NCBI RefSeq assembly: GCF_000302595.1
Contig: NZ_JH947127.1
Coordinates: forward strand, 576,126-640,125
From: Pedobacter arcticus A12
Lineage (GTDB): Bacteria; Bacteroidota; Bacteroidia; Sphingobacteriales; Sphingobacteriaceae
Direction: 5' to 3'
Length of the DNA stretch: 64,000 nt
Position 1 is the stretch's first letter; each line of letters starts with the position of its first letter. The notes beneath the pieces are model-generated. The model searched no databases and had not been told where the DNA came from. It saw nothing but the letters and a program-made list of their open reading frames with translations. Both the position numbers and the translations under genes were made by a program. Positions 44,671-53,584 of the stretch are shown here, piece by piece.

Positions 44671-45558
44671 ATGAGGCAACCTAAAATTCTTATGGATAAT
44701 ATCTCTACATTATTTAAGAACTTAAACCAACGACTATCCAGTCCGTTTTTCTTTTCGTTTTTATTGGCATGGTGTGTTTTCAACTGGCAAATTATTATTG
44801 CCTTATTATTTTATAAACATAGCGAGGTAAAGCTAGATGGCTATCATTCATATATTGATTTGATACAACAAAATACATCTTCTACAAATAACTTATGGTG
44901 TCCACTATTAGCTGCGTTTGCTTATACCTTTATTTATCCCTTATTTAAAAATGGTATAGATGCTTTTTTAGCTTGGACGAAAACGTGGGGAGAAAATTGG
45001 AACCTAAGGGTATCTAAATCTCGAAAAATATCCATTAATAAATACTTACAGCTGAGAGAAATTTATGAGACACGCACAACAACTTTAGAAAATATTCTTA
45101 AAAAAGAGAGCCTTCATTTAAATGAAAACGAAAGACTCCGAAATGAAATGCTTGATTTAAGTAGTAAAAACAACAGCTTATTTAGAGAATTATCACAATG
45201 GAAAGCAGCGAATGATGTCAATATTCTAAACGGTGAATGGTTTTATAATTATAGGTTGAAAGATGCAGCAGGAGTAATTATAACGAAGAATTATGAACTG
45301 ATTATAAACGGCAACCAGATCGATATTATTGATAATACCAAAAGAAGTAACATACAGTTAGAAGGCTTCTATAATGACCCGAATCAAAACCGCATTACAT
45401 TTACACTTAAAAATGAAAAGGGCGGTTACGAACATTTTGAATTACGTAAAACCGATCTCAATAATTTAAATTTATTGAAGGATACTACCAATACCGGAAA
45501 AACTGTAGAATTAAAAAGGCAACGTCCCGTTCAAGAAAATGTTGAATTAAAGGATTAA
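44671..45558 (+). CDS. Membrane-anchored coiled-coil protein of unknown function
   Basis: 295 aa from ATG 44671; a TTG at 44653 and an ATG at 44692 are alternatives. Two hydrophobic helices (~24-44 and ~75-95), then a coiled coil (~120-180, NENERLRNEMLDLSSKNNSL) and a C-terminal beta-rich domain (NGEWFYNYRLKDAAGVIITK). The design, membrane pair plus coiled coil plus sensor-like domain, is seen in some effector proteins, but I cannot assign it. Confidence 0.55.
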   Translation: MRQPKILMDNISTLFKNLNQRLSSPFFFSFLLAWCVFNWQIIIALLFYKHSEVKLDGYHSYIDLIQQNTSSTNNLWCPLLAAFAYTFIYPLFKNGIDAFLAWTKTWGENWNLRVSKSRKISINKYLQLREIYETRTTTLENILKKESLHLNENERLRNEMLDLSSKNNSLFRELSQWKAANDVNILNGEWFYNYRLKDAAGVIITKNYELIINGNQIDIIDNTKRSNIQLEGFYNDPNQNRITFTLKNEKGGYEHFELRKTDLNNLNLLKDTTNTGKTVELKRQRPVQENVELKD

Positions 45559-45847
45559 TGTGATTATTAAACTGCTTTAATATGGTTACTGCGCCGAAGA
45601 TTGGGGATAGTACAAAGGACTTACAGACCTCTCACATTCTTTCGAGGTGACGGAATGGAGGATGGGGAATCTGGTGGAGGTTTGGCTGGTATTGCTTTTG
45701 AGCTTATTAACCACCGTCTTTAATTCTCCCGCGAGCGGGAGACAAGGGTGCAGAAGCCCGTGAATTTCGGTTGGTGCTAAGAATTTAGGGACCCCTCTCT
45801 TGCGTTCGAGGTGACCTGGAGGGAATTGAGATGACGGTGGGGAAAGA
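45559..45847. repeat. Intergenic repeats: two ACCTC..GAGGT copies and a CTCCCGC palindrome
   Basis: Copies at 45611-45660 and 45776-45815 carry GACCTCTC..TTCGAGGTGACG-type sequence. Between them TCTCCCGC and GCGGGAGA form a perfect 8-bp hairpin with a 2-base loop (45725-45742). No gene is credible in this stretch. Confidence 0.65.
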
Positions 45848-48800
45848 TTACTTAAAATTCCTTGACCTATCAAAGACCTCTGCCCCATTAATTGCGTTGT
45901 TTTTCTTTTTAAGCTGTTGCAAAAGTTTGGATAAATCGAAACAGCGTTCGGCTACCACGTGGATCACCTCCCCCTCCTTTTGCAGTTTACCTTCAATCAT
46001 TAACAGTTTGGCGCCAATGACCTCTTTACGGTATCTGTTAAATATATTTTCCCAAACTACGGTGTTCGCACTGCCGGTTTCGTCCTCAATGGTTACAAAA
46101 CAAACGCCTTTTGCGGTCCCCGGTCTTTGCCGGATGAGCACCAGACCGGCAACTTTTACTTTTGTGCCATTGGCTACAGATTTTAGCTGCCCGTTACCGG
46201 TTACCTGCAAGGCATCCAATTGCGGACGTAGAAAACTCAGCGGATGCGCTTTTAATGACAAGGAGGTGCTGGCATAATCATGCACCACATGTTCGCTCTG
46301 TGGCATTAAGGGCAAAGCAATCTGTACTTCCTGCCTGCTTTCGGAAGGCTGATCTTTAAACAAGGCAATGGGGCTATCCGCCAAAGCGGCCACTTCCCAT
46401 AAAGCTTGCCTGCGGTCCAGACCAACAGAGCGGAAAGCATCGGCATCGGCCAGTTTTTCTAAAGCAGCAAGGGAAAGTCCGGCATTTAATAGTTGGGTAA
46501 CATTGCGATAAGGCTGTTTTCTTTGATTGAGCAATAACGCTATTTCCTCCATATTTAACCCTTTTATTTGCCTAAAACCTAATCTCAGGGCCTTATGCTC
46601 ACCTACCTGTTCTTCAAGCACATAGTCCCAAAAAGAATAATTGATGTCCACTTCCCTAACTTCTACGCCATGATTTTGTGCATCCATTACCAGTTGTGCC
46701 GGCTGGTAAAAGCCCATGGGCAAGCTGTTCAAAATGGCGCAGGCAAAAACATCGGGATAGTGGCATTTTATCCAGGAGGAAACGTAAACCAGGAGCGCAA
46801 AACTGGCCGCGTGGCTTTCGGGGAAACCATAGCTTCCGAAACCTTCAATCTGTTTGAAAACCCGATGTGCAAATGCTGGGTCATAACCTTTTTTTTCCAT
46901 GCCGGCCACTAATTTTTGACGGAATGCGCTCACTTGCCCGTGTGCCTTAAACGTGGCCATGCTTCGGCGCAGTTCATCGGCTTCGGCAGGAGTAAAACCA
47001 GCGGCAACAATGGCAATTTCCATCGCCTGTTCCTGAAACAAAGGAACGCCGTTTGTGCGTGACAATATATCTTCTAACTCTTTGGAAGGGTAAGTAATTG
47101 GGTCTTCCCCGTTCCGTCTGCGTAAATAAGGATGTACCATATCGCCTTGTATGGGGCCCGGACGTACAATGGCGACTTCTATTACCAGATCATAAAACTC
47201 CTTAGGCCTTAATCGCGGAAGCATGGACATCTGCGCCCGGCTTTCAATCTGAAAGACACCCACGGTATCCGCAAGACTGATCATCTTATACACTTTTGGG
47301 TCATCCTGCTTAACGTTTGCTAAAGTTAAATCCTCATTGTAATGTGTTTTAACCAGGTCAAAGGCTTTACGGATGCAGGTAAGCATTCCCAAAGCCAGCA
47401 CATCTACTTTTATAAAACCCAAAGCTTCAATATCATCCTTGTTCCACTCGATACAGGTACGGTCTTCCATGCGGGCGTTCATGATGGGGCAAAGGTCCGA
47501 AAGTTTGTGCTGTGTAATCACGAAACCACCTGTATGCTGTCCCAATTGCCGTGGGAATCCGATTAATTGCCGGGTAAGCTGCAAGGTTTTTTTAAGGTGA
47601 GGGTCTTTTACGTTTAAGCCCTGCTCCTCCACGTCTAAATTGTCCAGCCATTCGGCTGACGGTCGCAATACACTGGCAGAAAGGTTGTTGATGGTATCCA
47701 CGGAAAGCCCCATGGCTTTGCCCACATCGCGGATGGCTCCTTTATAACGTTCCTGGGTTACGGTGGCCACGATCGCCGCCCGTTCTCTGCCGTACTTTTC
47801 ATAAATGTACTGGATTACTTCCTCACGGCGCTCATGCTCAAAATCCACATCAATATCGGGCGGTTCATTACGGGCATCGGACATGAAACGAGCGAACAAT
47901 AATTTGATTTTTGTAGGATCAACGGAGGTAATTCCCAAACAATAGCAAACTACAGAATTGGCGGCCGAACCTCTGCCCTGGCATAAAATAGCCTTACTCC
48001 GGGCAAAACGGACCAGGTCCTGAACGGTTAAAAAATAATTGGGCAGATCGTTTTTCTCTATAAAAGCCAGCTCTTCCCTTATCTGCGCCTCAATTTTTGG
48101 TGGGATGTCTTTTCCAAAACGTTCATGAGCGCCTATCCAAGTCAAATGTATCAGTTCCTGTTGCGGTGTGCGACCTTCGGTAGTGAGTTCCTCGGGATAT
48201 ACGTATTTTAATTCACCCAAAGAAAAATTGCAGGCATCCGCAATTTTTTGGGCATTGGCGATGGCCTCGGGGTATTGCCTAAACAAGCGTTGCATTTCCT
48301 GAATAGGTTTTAAATAACGTTCGGCATTGGCATGGAGCTTAAAACCAGCCTCAGTAATGGTACATTTTTCGCGGACACAGGTCAATACATCCTGTAATTC
48401 TCTTCTTGCCGGTTGGTGATAATGTACATCATTGGTGGCCACCAAAGGAATGTTTAATTGTTGGGATAATTCCCAGAGACGATGCAACCTTTTTTGGTCG
48501 TCGCCCTGATAACTCCGTACCGTTGCCAAAAATAAATTCGGCGCAAGCTGTTTCTGATAGGCTTTTAAATCGTTTACAAAATCCTTGGAAAAATTGAAAT
48601 TGTTATCTAAATGGTCGGGAGGAATAATAATGAACAAAATTCCTTCGGCATGGTCAAAAACATCCTGACGGTACAGGAAACACTTCCCTTTTTCTGCCCT
48701 AAGGTTGCCCACCGAAAGCAGAGCAGATAATCGGCTGTAAGCGGATCTATCGGTTGGGTAAGCGAGTAAGCTTGGGCCGTCCAATAAATCTAAGCGACAG

Positions 48801-48991
48801 GCCGGGATGAAAGCGATGCCGTGTTTTTTGGCAGCGACATGTGCCCGTACAATTCCTGCCAAGGTGTTACGGTCGGTAATGGCGATTTTTTTATAGCCTA
48901 AAAGTGCGGCCTGCTCCATCAGTTCATGCGGATGCGATGCTCCTCTTAAGAAACTGAAATTGCTGGTTACCTGTAGTTCTGAATAATCCAT
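45848..48991 (-). CDS. dnaE2: Error-prone DNA polymerase III alpha subunit DnaE2 (ImuC)
   Basis: 1047 aa from ATG 48991 (MDYSELQVTSNFSFLRGASH); the frame extends 14 codons upstream without support. The PHP domain is N-terminal. GRGSAANSVVCYCLGI (~339-354) and PDIDVDFEHERR (~379-390) hold the polymerase aspartates. A C-terminal OB domain (VAGLVLIRQRPGTAKGVCFV) is present, and the tau-binding tail of replicative DnaE is not seen. It performs translesion synthesis with ImuA and ImuB, whose genes lie upstream. Confidence 0.93.
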   Translation of the reverse strand: MDYSELQVTSNFSFLRGASHPHELMEQAALLGYKKIAITDRNTLAGIVRAHVAAKKHGIAFIPACRLDLLDGPSLLAYPTDRSAYSRLSALLSVGNLRAEKGKCFLYRQDVFDHAEGILFIIIPPDHLDNNFNFSKDFVNDLKAYQKQLAPNLFLATVRSYQGDDQKRLHRLWELSQQLNIPLVATNDVHYHQPARRELQDVLTCVREKCTITEAGFKLHANAERYLKPIQEMQRLFRQYPEAIANAQKIADACNFSLGELKYVYPEELTTEGRTPQQELIHLTWIGAHERFGKDIPPKIEAQIREELAFIEKNDLPNYFLTVQDLVRFARSKAILCQGRGSAANSVVCYCLGITSVDPTKIKLLFARFMSDARNEPPDIDVDFEHERREEVIQYIYEKYGRERAAIVATVTQERYKGAIRDVGKAMGLSVDTINNLSASVLRPSAEWLDNLDVEEQGLNVKDPHLKKTLQLTRQLIGFPRQLGQHTGGFVITQHKLSDLCPIMNARMEDRTCIEWNKDDIEALGFIKVDVLALGMLTCIRKAFDLVKTHYNEDLTLANVKQDDPKVYKMISLADTVGVFQIESRAQMSMLPRLRPKEFYDLVIEVAIVRPGPIQGDMVHPYLRRRNGEDPITYPSKELEDILSRTNGVPLFQEQAMEIAIVAAGFTPAEADELRRSMATFKAHGQVSAFRQKLVAGMEKKGYDPAFAHRVFKQIEGFGSYGFPESHAASFALLVYVSSWIKCHYPDVFACAILNSLPMGFYQPAQLVMDAQNHGVEVREVDINYSFWDYVLEEQVGEHKALRLGFRQIKGLNMEEIALLLNQRKQPYRNVTQLLNAGLSLAALEKLADADAFRSVGLDRRQALWEVAALADSPIALFKDQPSESRQEVQIALPLMPQSEHVVHDYASTSLSLKAHPLSFLRPQLDALQVTGNGQLKSVANGTKVKVAGLVLIRQRPGTAKGVCFVTIEDETGSANTVVWENIFNRYRKEVIGAKLLMIEGKLQKEGEVIHVVAERCFDLSKLLQQLKKKNNAINGAEVFDRSRNFK

Positions 48992-49138
48992 GATTATATT
49001 TAACTTTTGCTTTATCCGTTTTATCCAGCCCAAGCACTGACTTCATTGACCTTTAATTCGCTCTTGGCGGTTGCGGAAATGATGAAGAAGTTTAAGCACT
49101 TCCCCTTGTAGCAACCGGCGCAGGCGAGAATTTTTTTG

Positions 49139-49167
49139 GTTACTTTTTTTGCGGAAAAAAAAGTAAC
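49139..49167. repeat. Long perfect hairpin between imuB and dnaE2
   Basis: GTTACTTTTTTT and AAAAAAAAGTAAC pair around GCGG. It lies in the 278-base gap between imuB and dnaE2 and could act as a terminator or attenuator on either strand, which would partly separate dnaE2 from imuAB. Confidence 0.6.
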
Positions 49168-49269
49168 TGCCATTTGCCCGGCAAGAAGGCAGGCAAGACT
49201 GTGTGAAAAGGCCAAAATCTCCGCTCAAAATATCGACTCCATTGTATTTGAAAAAAAATAAAATCAGGC

Positions 49270-50769
49270 TCAAGCAAAAAAACCATGAATAAACCATTCT
49301 GAACGCTCTTCTGCATAATGCCCTGAGCGGAAAAGCCAGTAACGTTTGCCCGTTTCATCCTCCACCACATAGTAATCCCGATGTTCGCCACTTTCAATCC
49401 ACCACTCTCTTTCTATCCGTTCGGGACCGTCGGCTTTTTTAATATCATGCCGTTTTCCTTTATAAACAAACAGTATAGGCGGATAATCTGGAATAGGTGC
49501 CGAAACCAAAACCGGTTGCGGTACAGCGAGTAAATGTGTTGGTCGGGGTTTGTCGGTTGGCCAAGGGATTGTCGGTTTTTCCTCCAGACTGTTTACTTTT
49601 TTAATGGAACGCTCGGGCCAATAATGCGCTTGCGGAAGGTAACGCTGTATGGCATTTTTCCCGGCCCGAAGCGCAATACGGTCTAAAACTTCGGCCAGCA
49701 ATTGCTCATCGCTTTCATGGGAGCTTGTCCATATTGGCTGTTGCAAAAGCTCCACAGGCTCTATTCCCGAAGCTTCCAACACAAAAAGCTCGATCCCCAA
49801 CGCGGGTTCGATATTTACAATCCGCATTTTTAAAAGCTGGTACAGGTGCTGGATATGATGGGTGGATTTATGGGTACCGATGCAGACGGAAACCACTTTT
49901 CCATCTATACGGTAACAAGCCAGCACCGCTTTTCTTAAACCCATGCCTTGTTTTTGCAAACGGCCACATAGGGCTTCCAATAATTTTTGGATAGCGATTT
50001 CAATGGCTTCTGCAGTACGGACGGGTTCTAAGCAGGGCAAACGTTCGGTATAAGGCTCGGGAATGTAAATGGGCTTTAAAAACTCCTCTGCTTTGCCCAT
50101 TGCCTGTGCGATCCTCAACAGCAGCGCTTCCCCAAACCGTCTCCGCAGTACCGAACGAGGGATGTCGATAAAGTTTTCGATACGGTGCAGGCCCAGTTTA
50201 TGCAGGCGTTGCACTAAATTGTTTTCTAAGCGCAATGCCACAGGTGGTAAGCTTAAAACCGCATGGTAATGTTCGCCACTGGCGATAATTGCTTTCTCTT
50301 TGCCATAGCGGGCAATTGCCCAAGCGGCACCGGCGGTATCAGCAATGGCGCCACGCACCTGATAACCTTTTTTCCGGAGTCGCGTTAATAGTTCCCGCAA
50401 ATAAGGGACTTCTCCCTGCCAAAGGTGACAACAGCCGGTAAGATCGATCAGCAAACCATCGGGTTCATCAATGGCGACAATGGGTGAAAAGCGGATACAC
50501 CATTCGGCCAAATCTTTGAGCAAATGGCGTTCTGTGCCTTCCTCATCATCTTCCACAACCACATCCGGCACCAAAGCTTTTACATCGGCAATACTCATCC
50601 CCGGTTTTATGCCCTGTTTAAGCGCAAAGTTATTGTAGCATTTTACCGATTGCCTGCCTCTCTCTTTTATCGCAATTACTAATGGCGCTTCATTGAGTGA
50701 GGGATTGGCAATGGCGAGCTGGTCGGTCAGCAATTGTTTGAACCATAAAGACAGGTAACGTTTTTGCAT
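49270..50769 (-). CDS. imuB: ImuB-like Y-family DNA polymerase homologue
   Basis: 499 aa. N-terminal polymerase-Y fold (RYLSLWFKQLLTDQLAIANP, CYNNFALKQGIKPGMSIADV, DEPDGLLIDLTGCCHLWQGE), with the little-finger region and a C-terminal extension (KRHDIKKADGPERIEREWWI, YYVVEDETGKRYWLF). ImuB proteins lack the catalytic carboxylates and act as an adaptor between ImuA, the beta clamp and DnaE2. Stop and start with imuA overlap by one base. Confidence 0.9.
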   Translation of the reverse strand: MQKRYLSLWFKQLLTDQLAIANPSLNEAPLVIAIKERGRQSVKCYNNFALKQGIKPGMSIADVKALVPDVVVEDDEEGTERHLLKDLAEWCIRFSPIVAIDEPDGLLIDLTGCCHLWQGEVPYLRELLTRLRKKGYQVRGAIADTAGAAWAIARYGKEKAIIASGEHYHAVLSLPPVALRLENNLVQRLHKLGLHRIENFIDIPRSVLRRRFGEALLLRIAQAMGKAEEFLKPIYIPEPYTERLPCLEPVRTAEAIEIAIQKLLEALCGRLQKQGMGLRKAVLACYRIDGKVVSVCIGTHKSTHHIQHLYQLLKMRIVNIEPALGIELFVLEASGIEPVELLQQPIWTSSHESDEQLLAEVLDRIALRAGKNAIQRYLPQAHYWPERSIKKVNSLEEKPTIPWPTDKPRPTHLLAVPQPVLVSAPIPDYPPILFVYKGKRHDIKKADGPERIEREWWIESGEHRDYYVVEDETGKRYWLFRSGHYAEERSEWFIHGFFA

Positions 50770-51518
50770 CAGGTTCCTGTTTTAACGGTTAATGAATCTG
50801 GTAAAAGTGTATTGCTTTTTTCTGTGCTTTTTACCGTTAAGCCTTCTGGTGTATGGGTGGCTTTCCATACGCTGGGCTGGCCGTTTTTTACCTTTAACAG
50901 TTCTACCTGCCATTGCGGAAAGCCCACACCGGGCAGACCTTTTTCCGAAAAACTGGGCAGAGGACTGATGCGCCAACGGGCTACACAGGCAGTGGTGGTG
51001 ATTTTTTTACTGTCTTTGCGCAGTACAAATCCTGTTATCCGGTTGTTTTCTACTGCCAATTGCAAACGTCGGGATTGGGCAAAGGTGAGGTTTTGCAGTT
51101 CGGCAATTACAGCTGCCAAAGCACTGCATTTTAAAGCTTCTTCCATTGCCCAAAGAATATCCCGATCTCGACGGAGCTGTATGAAGATGATACGGTCGGG
51201 ATGGATGCCATAATTTTTTAAGGCGGGAGGAAATACCTGAGGGAAAGGACTGATCCAGATGCAGGACCGCCCGTTCTGCATCAATATGGATAGCAATACC
51301 GCTAAAAAACCGTTGGTGGCGGCGGTATCTTCTTCCTCATCGCATAAAAACTCGTGTACAGCGGAACTTGGGAATACACCATAAGGAAAAGCATTTTCCA
51401 ACATCTCCAATCCAAAACTCACTTCTTTGCCAGTGGCAGGTGATTTAAAACCTTCCAAACGCAAAATGTCTTCTTTTAGCCGGCTGATGATGTTTCTCTT
51501 TGTTGCTCCTGTCGCCAT
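50769..51518 (-). CDS. imuA: ImuA-like RecA-fold protein
   Basis: 249 aa, Walker-type fold weakly conserved. SFGLEMLENAFPYGVFPSSA and VHEFLCDEEEDTAATNGFLA match ImuA. LRRDRDILWAMEEALKCSAL and AQSRRLQLAVENNRITGFVL follow in order. It is the first gene of the SOS-type mutagenesis cassette, with a palindrome-overlapped promoter upstream. Confidence 0.88.
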   Translation of the reverse strand: MATGATKRNIISRLKEDILRLEGFKSPATGKEVSFGLEMLENAFPYGVFPSSAVHEFLCDEEEDTAATNGFLAVLLSILMQNGRSCIWISPFPQVFPPALKNYGIHPDRIIFIQLRRDRDILWAMEEALKCSALAAVIAELQNLTFAQSRRLQLAVENNRITGFVLRKDSKKITTTACVARWRISPLPSFSEKGLPGVGFPQWQVELLKVKNGQPSVWKATHTPEGLTVKSTEKSNTLLPDSLTVKTGT

Positions 51519-51576
51519 AACGCTTTCCTCCCCTCAGCTTTTGTAATTAATTGCTGTGAATTATAAAGATGGGCTA

Positions 51577-51602
51577 CAAATATAATACTAAAAATATTAG
51601 TA
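51577..51602 (-). promoter_or_regulatory. imuA promoter overlapped by a palindromic operator
   Basis: On the minus strand TATATTTG (51577-51584) fits the -7 element TAnnTTTG, about 60 bases before the imuA ATG. Immediately upstream TACTAA and TTAGTA with a 5-base spacer (51586-51602) form a perfect inverted repeat in the -33/-7 spacer, where a LexA- or XRE/S24-type repressor could block transcription. Confidence 0.6.
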
Positions 51603-51629
51603 AAATAAATAAATATTGAAAGGAGAAAT

Positions 51630-51665
51630 GGGAGACTTCTCTCTTTCGTTCGAGGTGATGTGTGG
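51630..51665. repeat. ACCTC..GAGGT dispersed repeat copy upstream of imuA
   Basis: GGGAGACTTCTCTCTTTCGT followed by TCGAGGTGATG is a divergent copy of the family seen at 42321, 45611, 45776, 53365 and 53450. Confidence 0.6.
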
Positions 51666-51742
51666 GATAAGATAAAAGTATGGATTTAACTAAGGGCAAG
51701 AATCAGTGTTTTCTAGTATTTTAGCAGGATCACTCCTATAAA

Positions 51743-51964
51743 ATGTCTAAATTTTCTCTTAATTTTAGGTCTCAAAGAAACATGATGACATTAATAGCCA
51801 TATTTTTTCCTTTTATTTCTTTTATTTTAAGAGGGAGAATAATTACGGGTATTATCTGCCTGATTTTACAGATTACCTTAATAGGCTGGATACCCGCAGC
51901 AATTTGGGCTGTTATTTCATTGCAGAACTCCCCGTTCAGACCAACGCAACAAAGCGCTTATTAA
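51743..51964 (+). CDS. YqaE/Pmp3-family small membrane protein
   Basis: 73 aa. A basic N-terminus is followed by two hydrophobic helices (IAIFFPFISFILRGRIITGI and LILQITLIGWIPAAIWAVIS). The arrangement LRGR between helices and IGWIPAAIWA is the hallmark of the Pmp3/YqaE family of membrane-potential or stress-linked peptides. It stands alone after the imu cassette. Confidence 0.8.
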   Translation: MSKFSLNFRSQRNMMTLIAIFFPFISFILRGRIITGIICLILQITLIGWIPAAIWAVISLQNSPFRPTQQSAY

Positions 51965-52067
51965 GGCTATGAAGTATAAATCTTAAAACAGATAGACCTA
52001 CATCTCTTTCAACTCAACAAGATTCTTAATAAAGTATAAGAGTTGTCATATAAACTGCAGATAAGAC

Positions 52068-52347
52068 AACATCATTAACGACAACTTAGACAAGAAGCAT
52101 AAATTCTGTCTAAGCAACTAAAGAAACATTGTTCAAAGTTGCAAGAGGAGGACTTAGACAAATTATAGTAACAAAAGCAATATCACTGACAACAACTTAG
52201 ACAAGAAACATAAATTATGTCTAAGTAACTAAAGAAACATCGTTTAAAGCAGTAAGAACAGCAGCGATAAGAGAAGAACTTCGACAAGTCATAGTAACAG
52301 AAGTAGTAATTTAAAATTCTGGAAGTCATCTAATTTAAAAAAATCTC
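52068..52347. repeat. Tandem copies A and B of the ~165-bp repeat
   Basis: Copy A (52068-52179) has lost about 45 internal bases; copy B (52180-52347) is full length. Both carry the inverted CTTAGACA..TGTCTAAG pair (perfect in copy A) and GAAACAT(T/C)GTT. They lie in tandem with no spacer. Related to copy C at 42381-42548. No credible gene. Confidence 0.7.
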
Positions 52348-53157
52348 ACCCCTTAAAAACATTCTCCCTATGCCAAGCCAGATTCTCCTGTGCGAGATAG
52401 TATTGCTCGCCCGGTGACAGGTGGATTTGTTTCCCGTCCAATTTGTTGATGCTATAATCATGCGTAGGGTTTTCAATCACTCCGGGAGATACGAGCAATC
52501 GGTAGTTTTCATCAACACTTAACAGTCCCCTATCAAAAGCCCGGTGCATATTGGGGCAGAGGGCAATGCCATTGCTGATTTTTCGTCACGGGTAAGGCTA
52601 AAAGGCACAATATGGCAGGCATCAATAAAGTGATGCCCGTGAGTAGAGCTTAACCGCATACCCGTAAAACTGCAAGTAGTGGCATAGGCTTTAGGCACCA
52701 GTTTTTTAAATAGGCCCCCGCGTACAAAAACATCTTCTTATGTTTCTATTTTAATTCTTCTGTATTCAGCTTCTGGCTCATTAAGGATATAGTGTTCCAG
52801 CTGTTGGATATAGCCACCCTCCTTTTGTACACCCGTGAGGTTTTGGCGGGTGTGAGAAAAATAGGTTTGGAGCAAAGTTTCTTTGATGACGTTGCGGGAA
52901 AAGGGATCAATTAACAGCAGGAACAGTTCTGCCGAAAAAGAACCATAGGCTACCGTAGCCGCCAATGTGTTTACGCTTTTGATGTGTGCATTGATTTGGC
53001 AACCGGTATTGGGGATTAAAAACCAAAAGCGCTGGCCTGCTACTTTATCGCTCTGTAAATAATAAAAGGGTTGGGTAAAATCGACTTGGTGCAGGGTATT
53101 CACCAAGAGTTGCCAGTTCTCTTTAAACGTACCTACCAGATCAGCATTGATGTACAC
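52346..53157 (-). pseudogene. HNH endonuclease gene with a stop and a frameshift
   Basis: Read from the ATG at 53157, the frame gives 139 residues and ends at an in-frame TAA (52738-52740) after YRRIKIET. The same frame goes on as EDVFVRGGLFKKLVPKAYAT, TCSFTGMRLSSTHGHHFIDA and CHIVPFSLTRDEK, the HNH_2 core. A missing A in the run after GACG breaks it; the end MHRAFDRGLLSVDENYRLLV is in another frame (52346-52549). Two lesions suggest real decay rather than one sequencing error. Confidence 0.75.
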
Positions 53158-53159
53158 TT

Positions 53160-53300
53160 TGTTTTATTTCAGCATGCCTTTCTCTAGCAGTTCTATCATG
53201 CTAATGAGTAAACTGGCTTATGCGGTGCATGCCCATAGGGGTGTTTCCGCGTTTGAGGCAGGTGAGGGCTTTGAGGTAGGTGTTGAGGGAATATTGCATT
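53160..53300 (-). pseudogene. Remnant of a small gene upstream of the HNH gene
   Basis: On the minus strand the bases read KAMQYSLNTYLKALTCLKRG, NTPMGMHRISQFTH and then, in a shifted frame, SMIELLEKGMLK and a stop. It is the degraded 3' part of a small helical gene that preceded the HNH gene. The family is not recognised. Confidence 0.45.
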
Positions 53301-53364
53301 GCTTTGGCAAGCTTAGGAAAATAAACAGAATAATACAAACGGGGTGGGTGCTGGAAAGATGGAG

Positions 53365-53490
53365 TATTCGCAAAGGACTTAGGGACCTCTCCTTGGGTCG
53401 AGGTGACGGTGTGGGGTTGTGGAGTGCTGGAACGAGTGCCCAGGTGCTATTTACTTGCAGACCTCTCCTATCGTCGAGGTGACGGGGGTA
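53365..53490. repeat. Two ACCTC..GAGGT repeat copies
   Basis: Copies at 53365-53416 (GGGACCTCTCCTTGGGTCGA, GGTGACGG) and 53450-53490 (GACCTCTCCTATCGTCGAGG). The remainder of 53300-53584 is without a gene. Confidence 0.65.
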
Positions 53491-53584
53491 GTTTGGGTGA
53501 CGGAGCGGAGGGTGAGCAGTGCTGGAAGAATGGGTTGTGCGTTGAGGATTGTTTTTGAATTAGCTAAGTAGCTATATCAACAAC

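Noticed and set aside
52068-52347. Possible CRISPR array (tandem repeats)
   Set aside because: The units are ~110-168 bp, vary in length and have no regular spacers or cas genes. They are dispersed repeats, not CRISPR.
28971-53500. Integrative conjugative element or prophage
   Set aside because: No relaxase, coupling ATPase, tra, capsid, portal or terminase gene is seen. An integrase and att scar alone do not make one.
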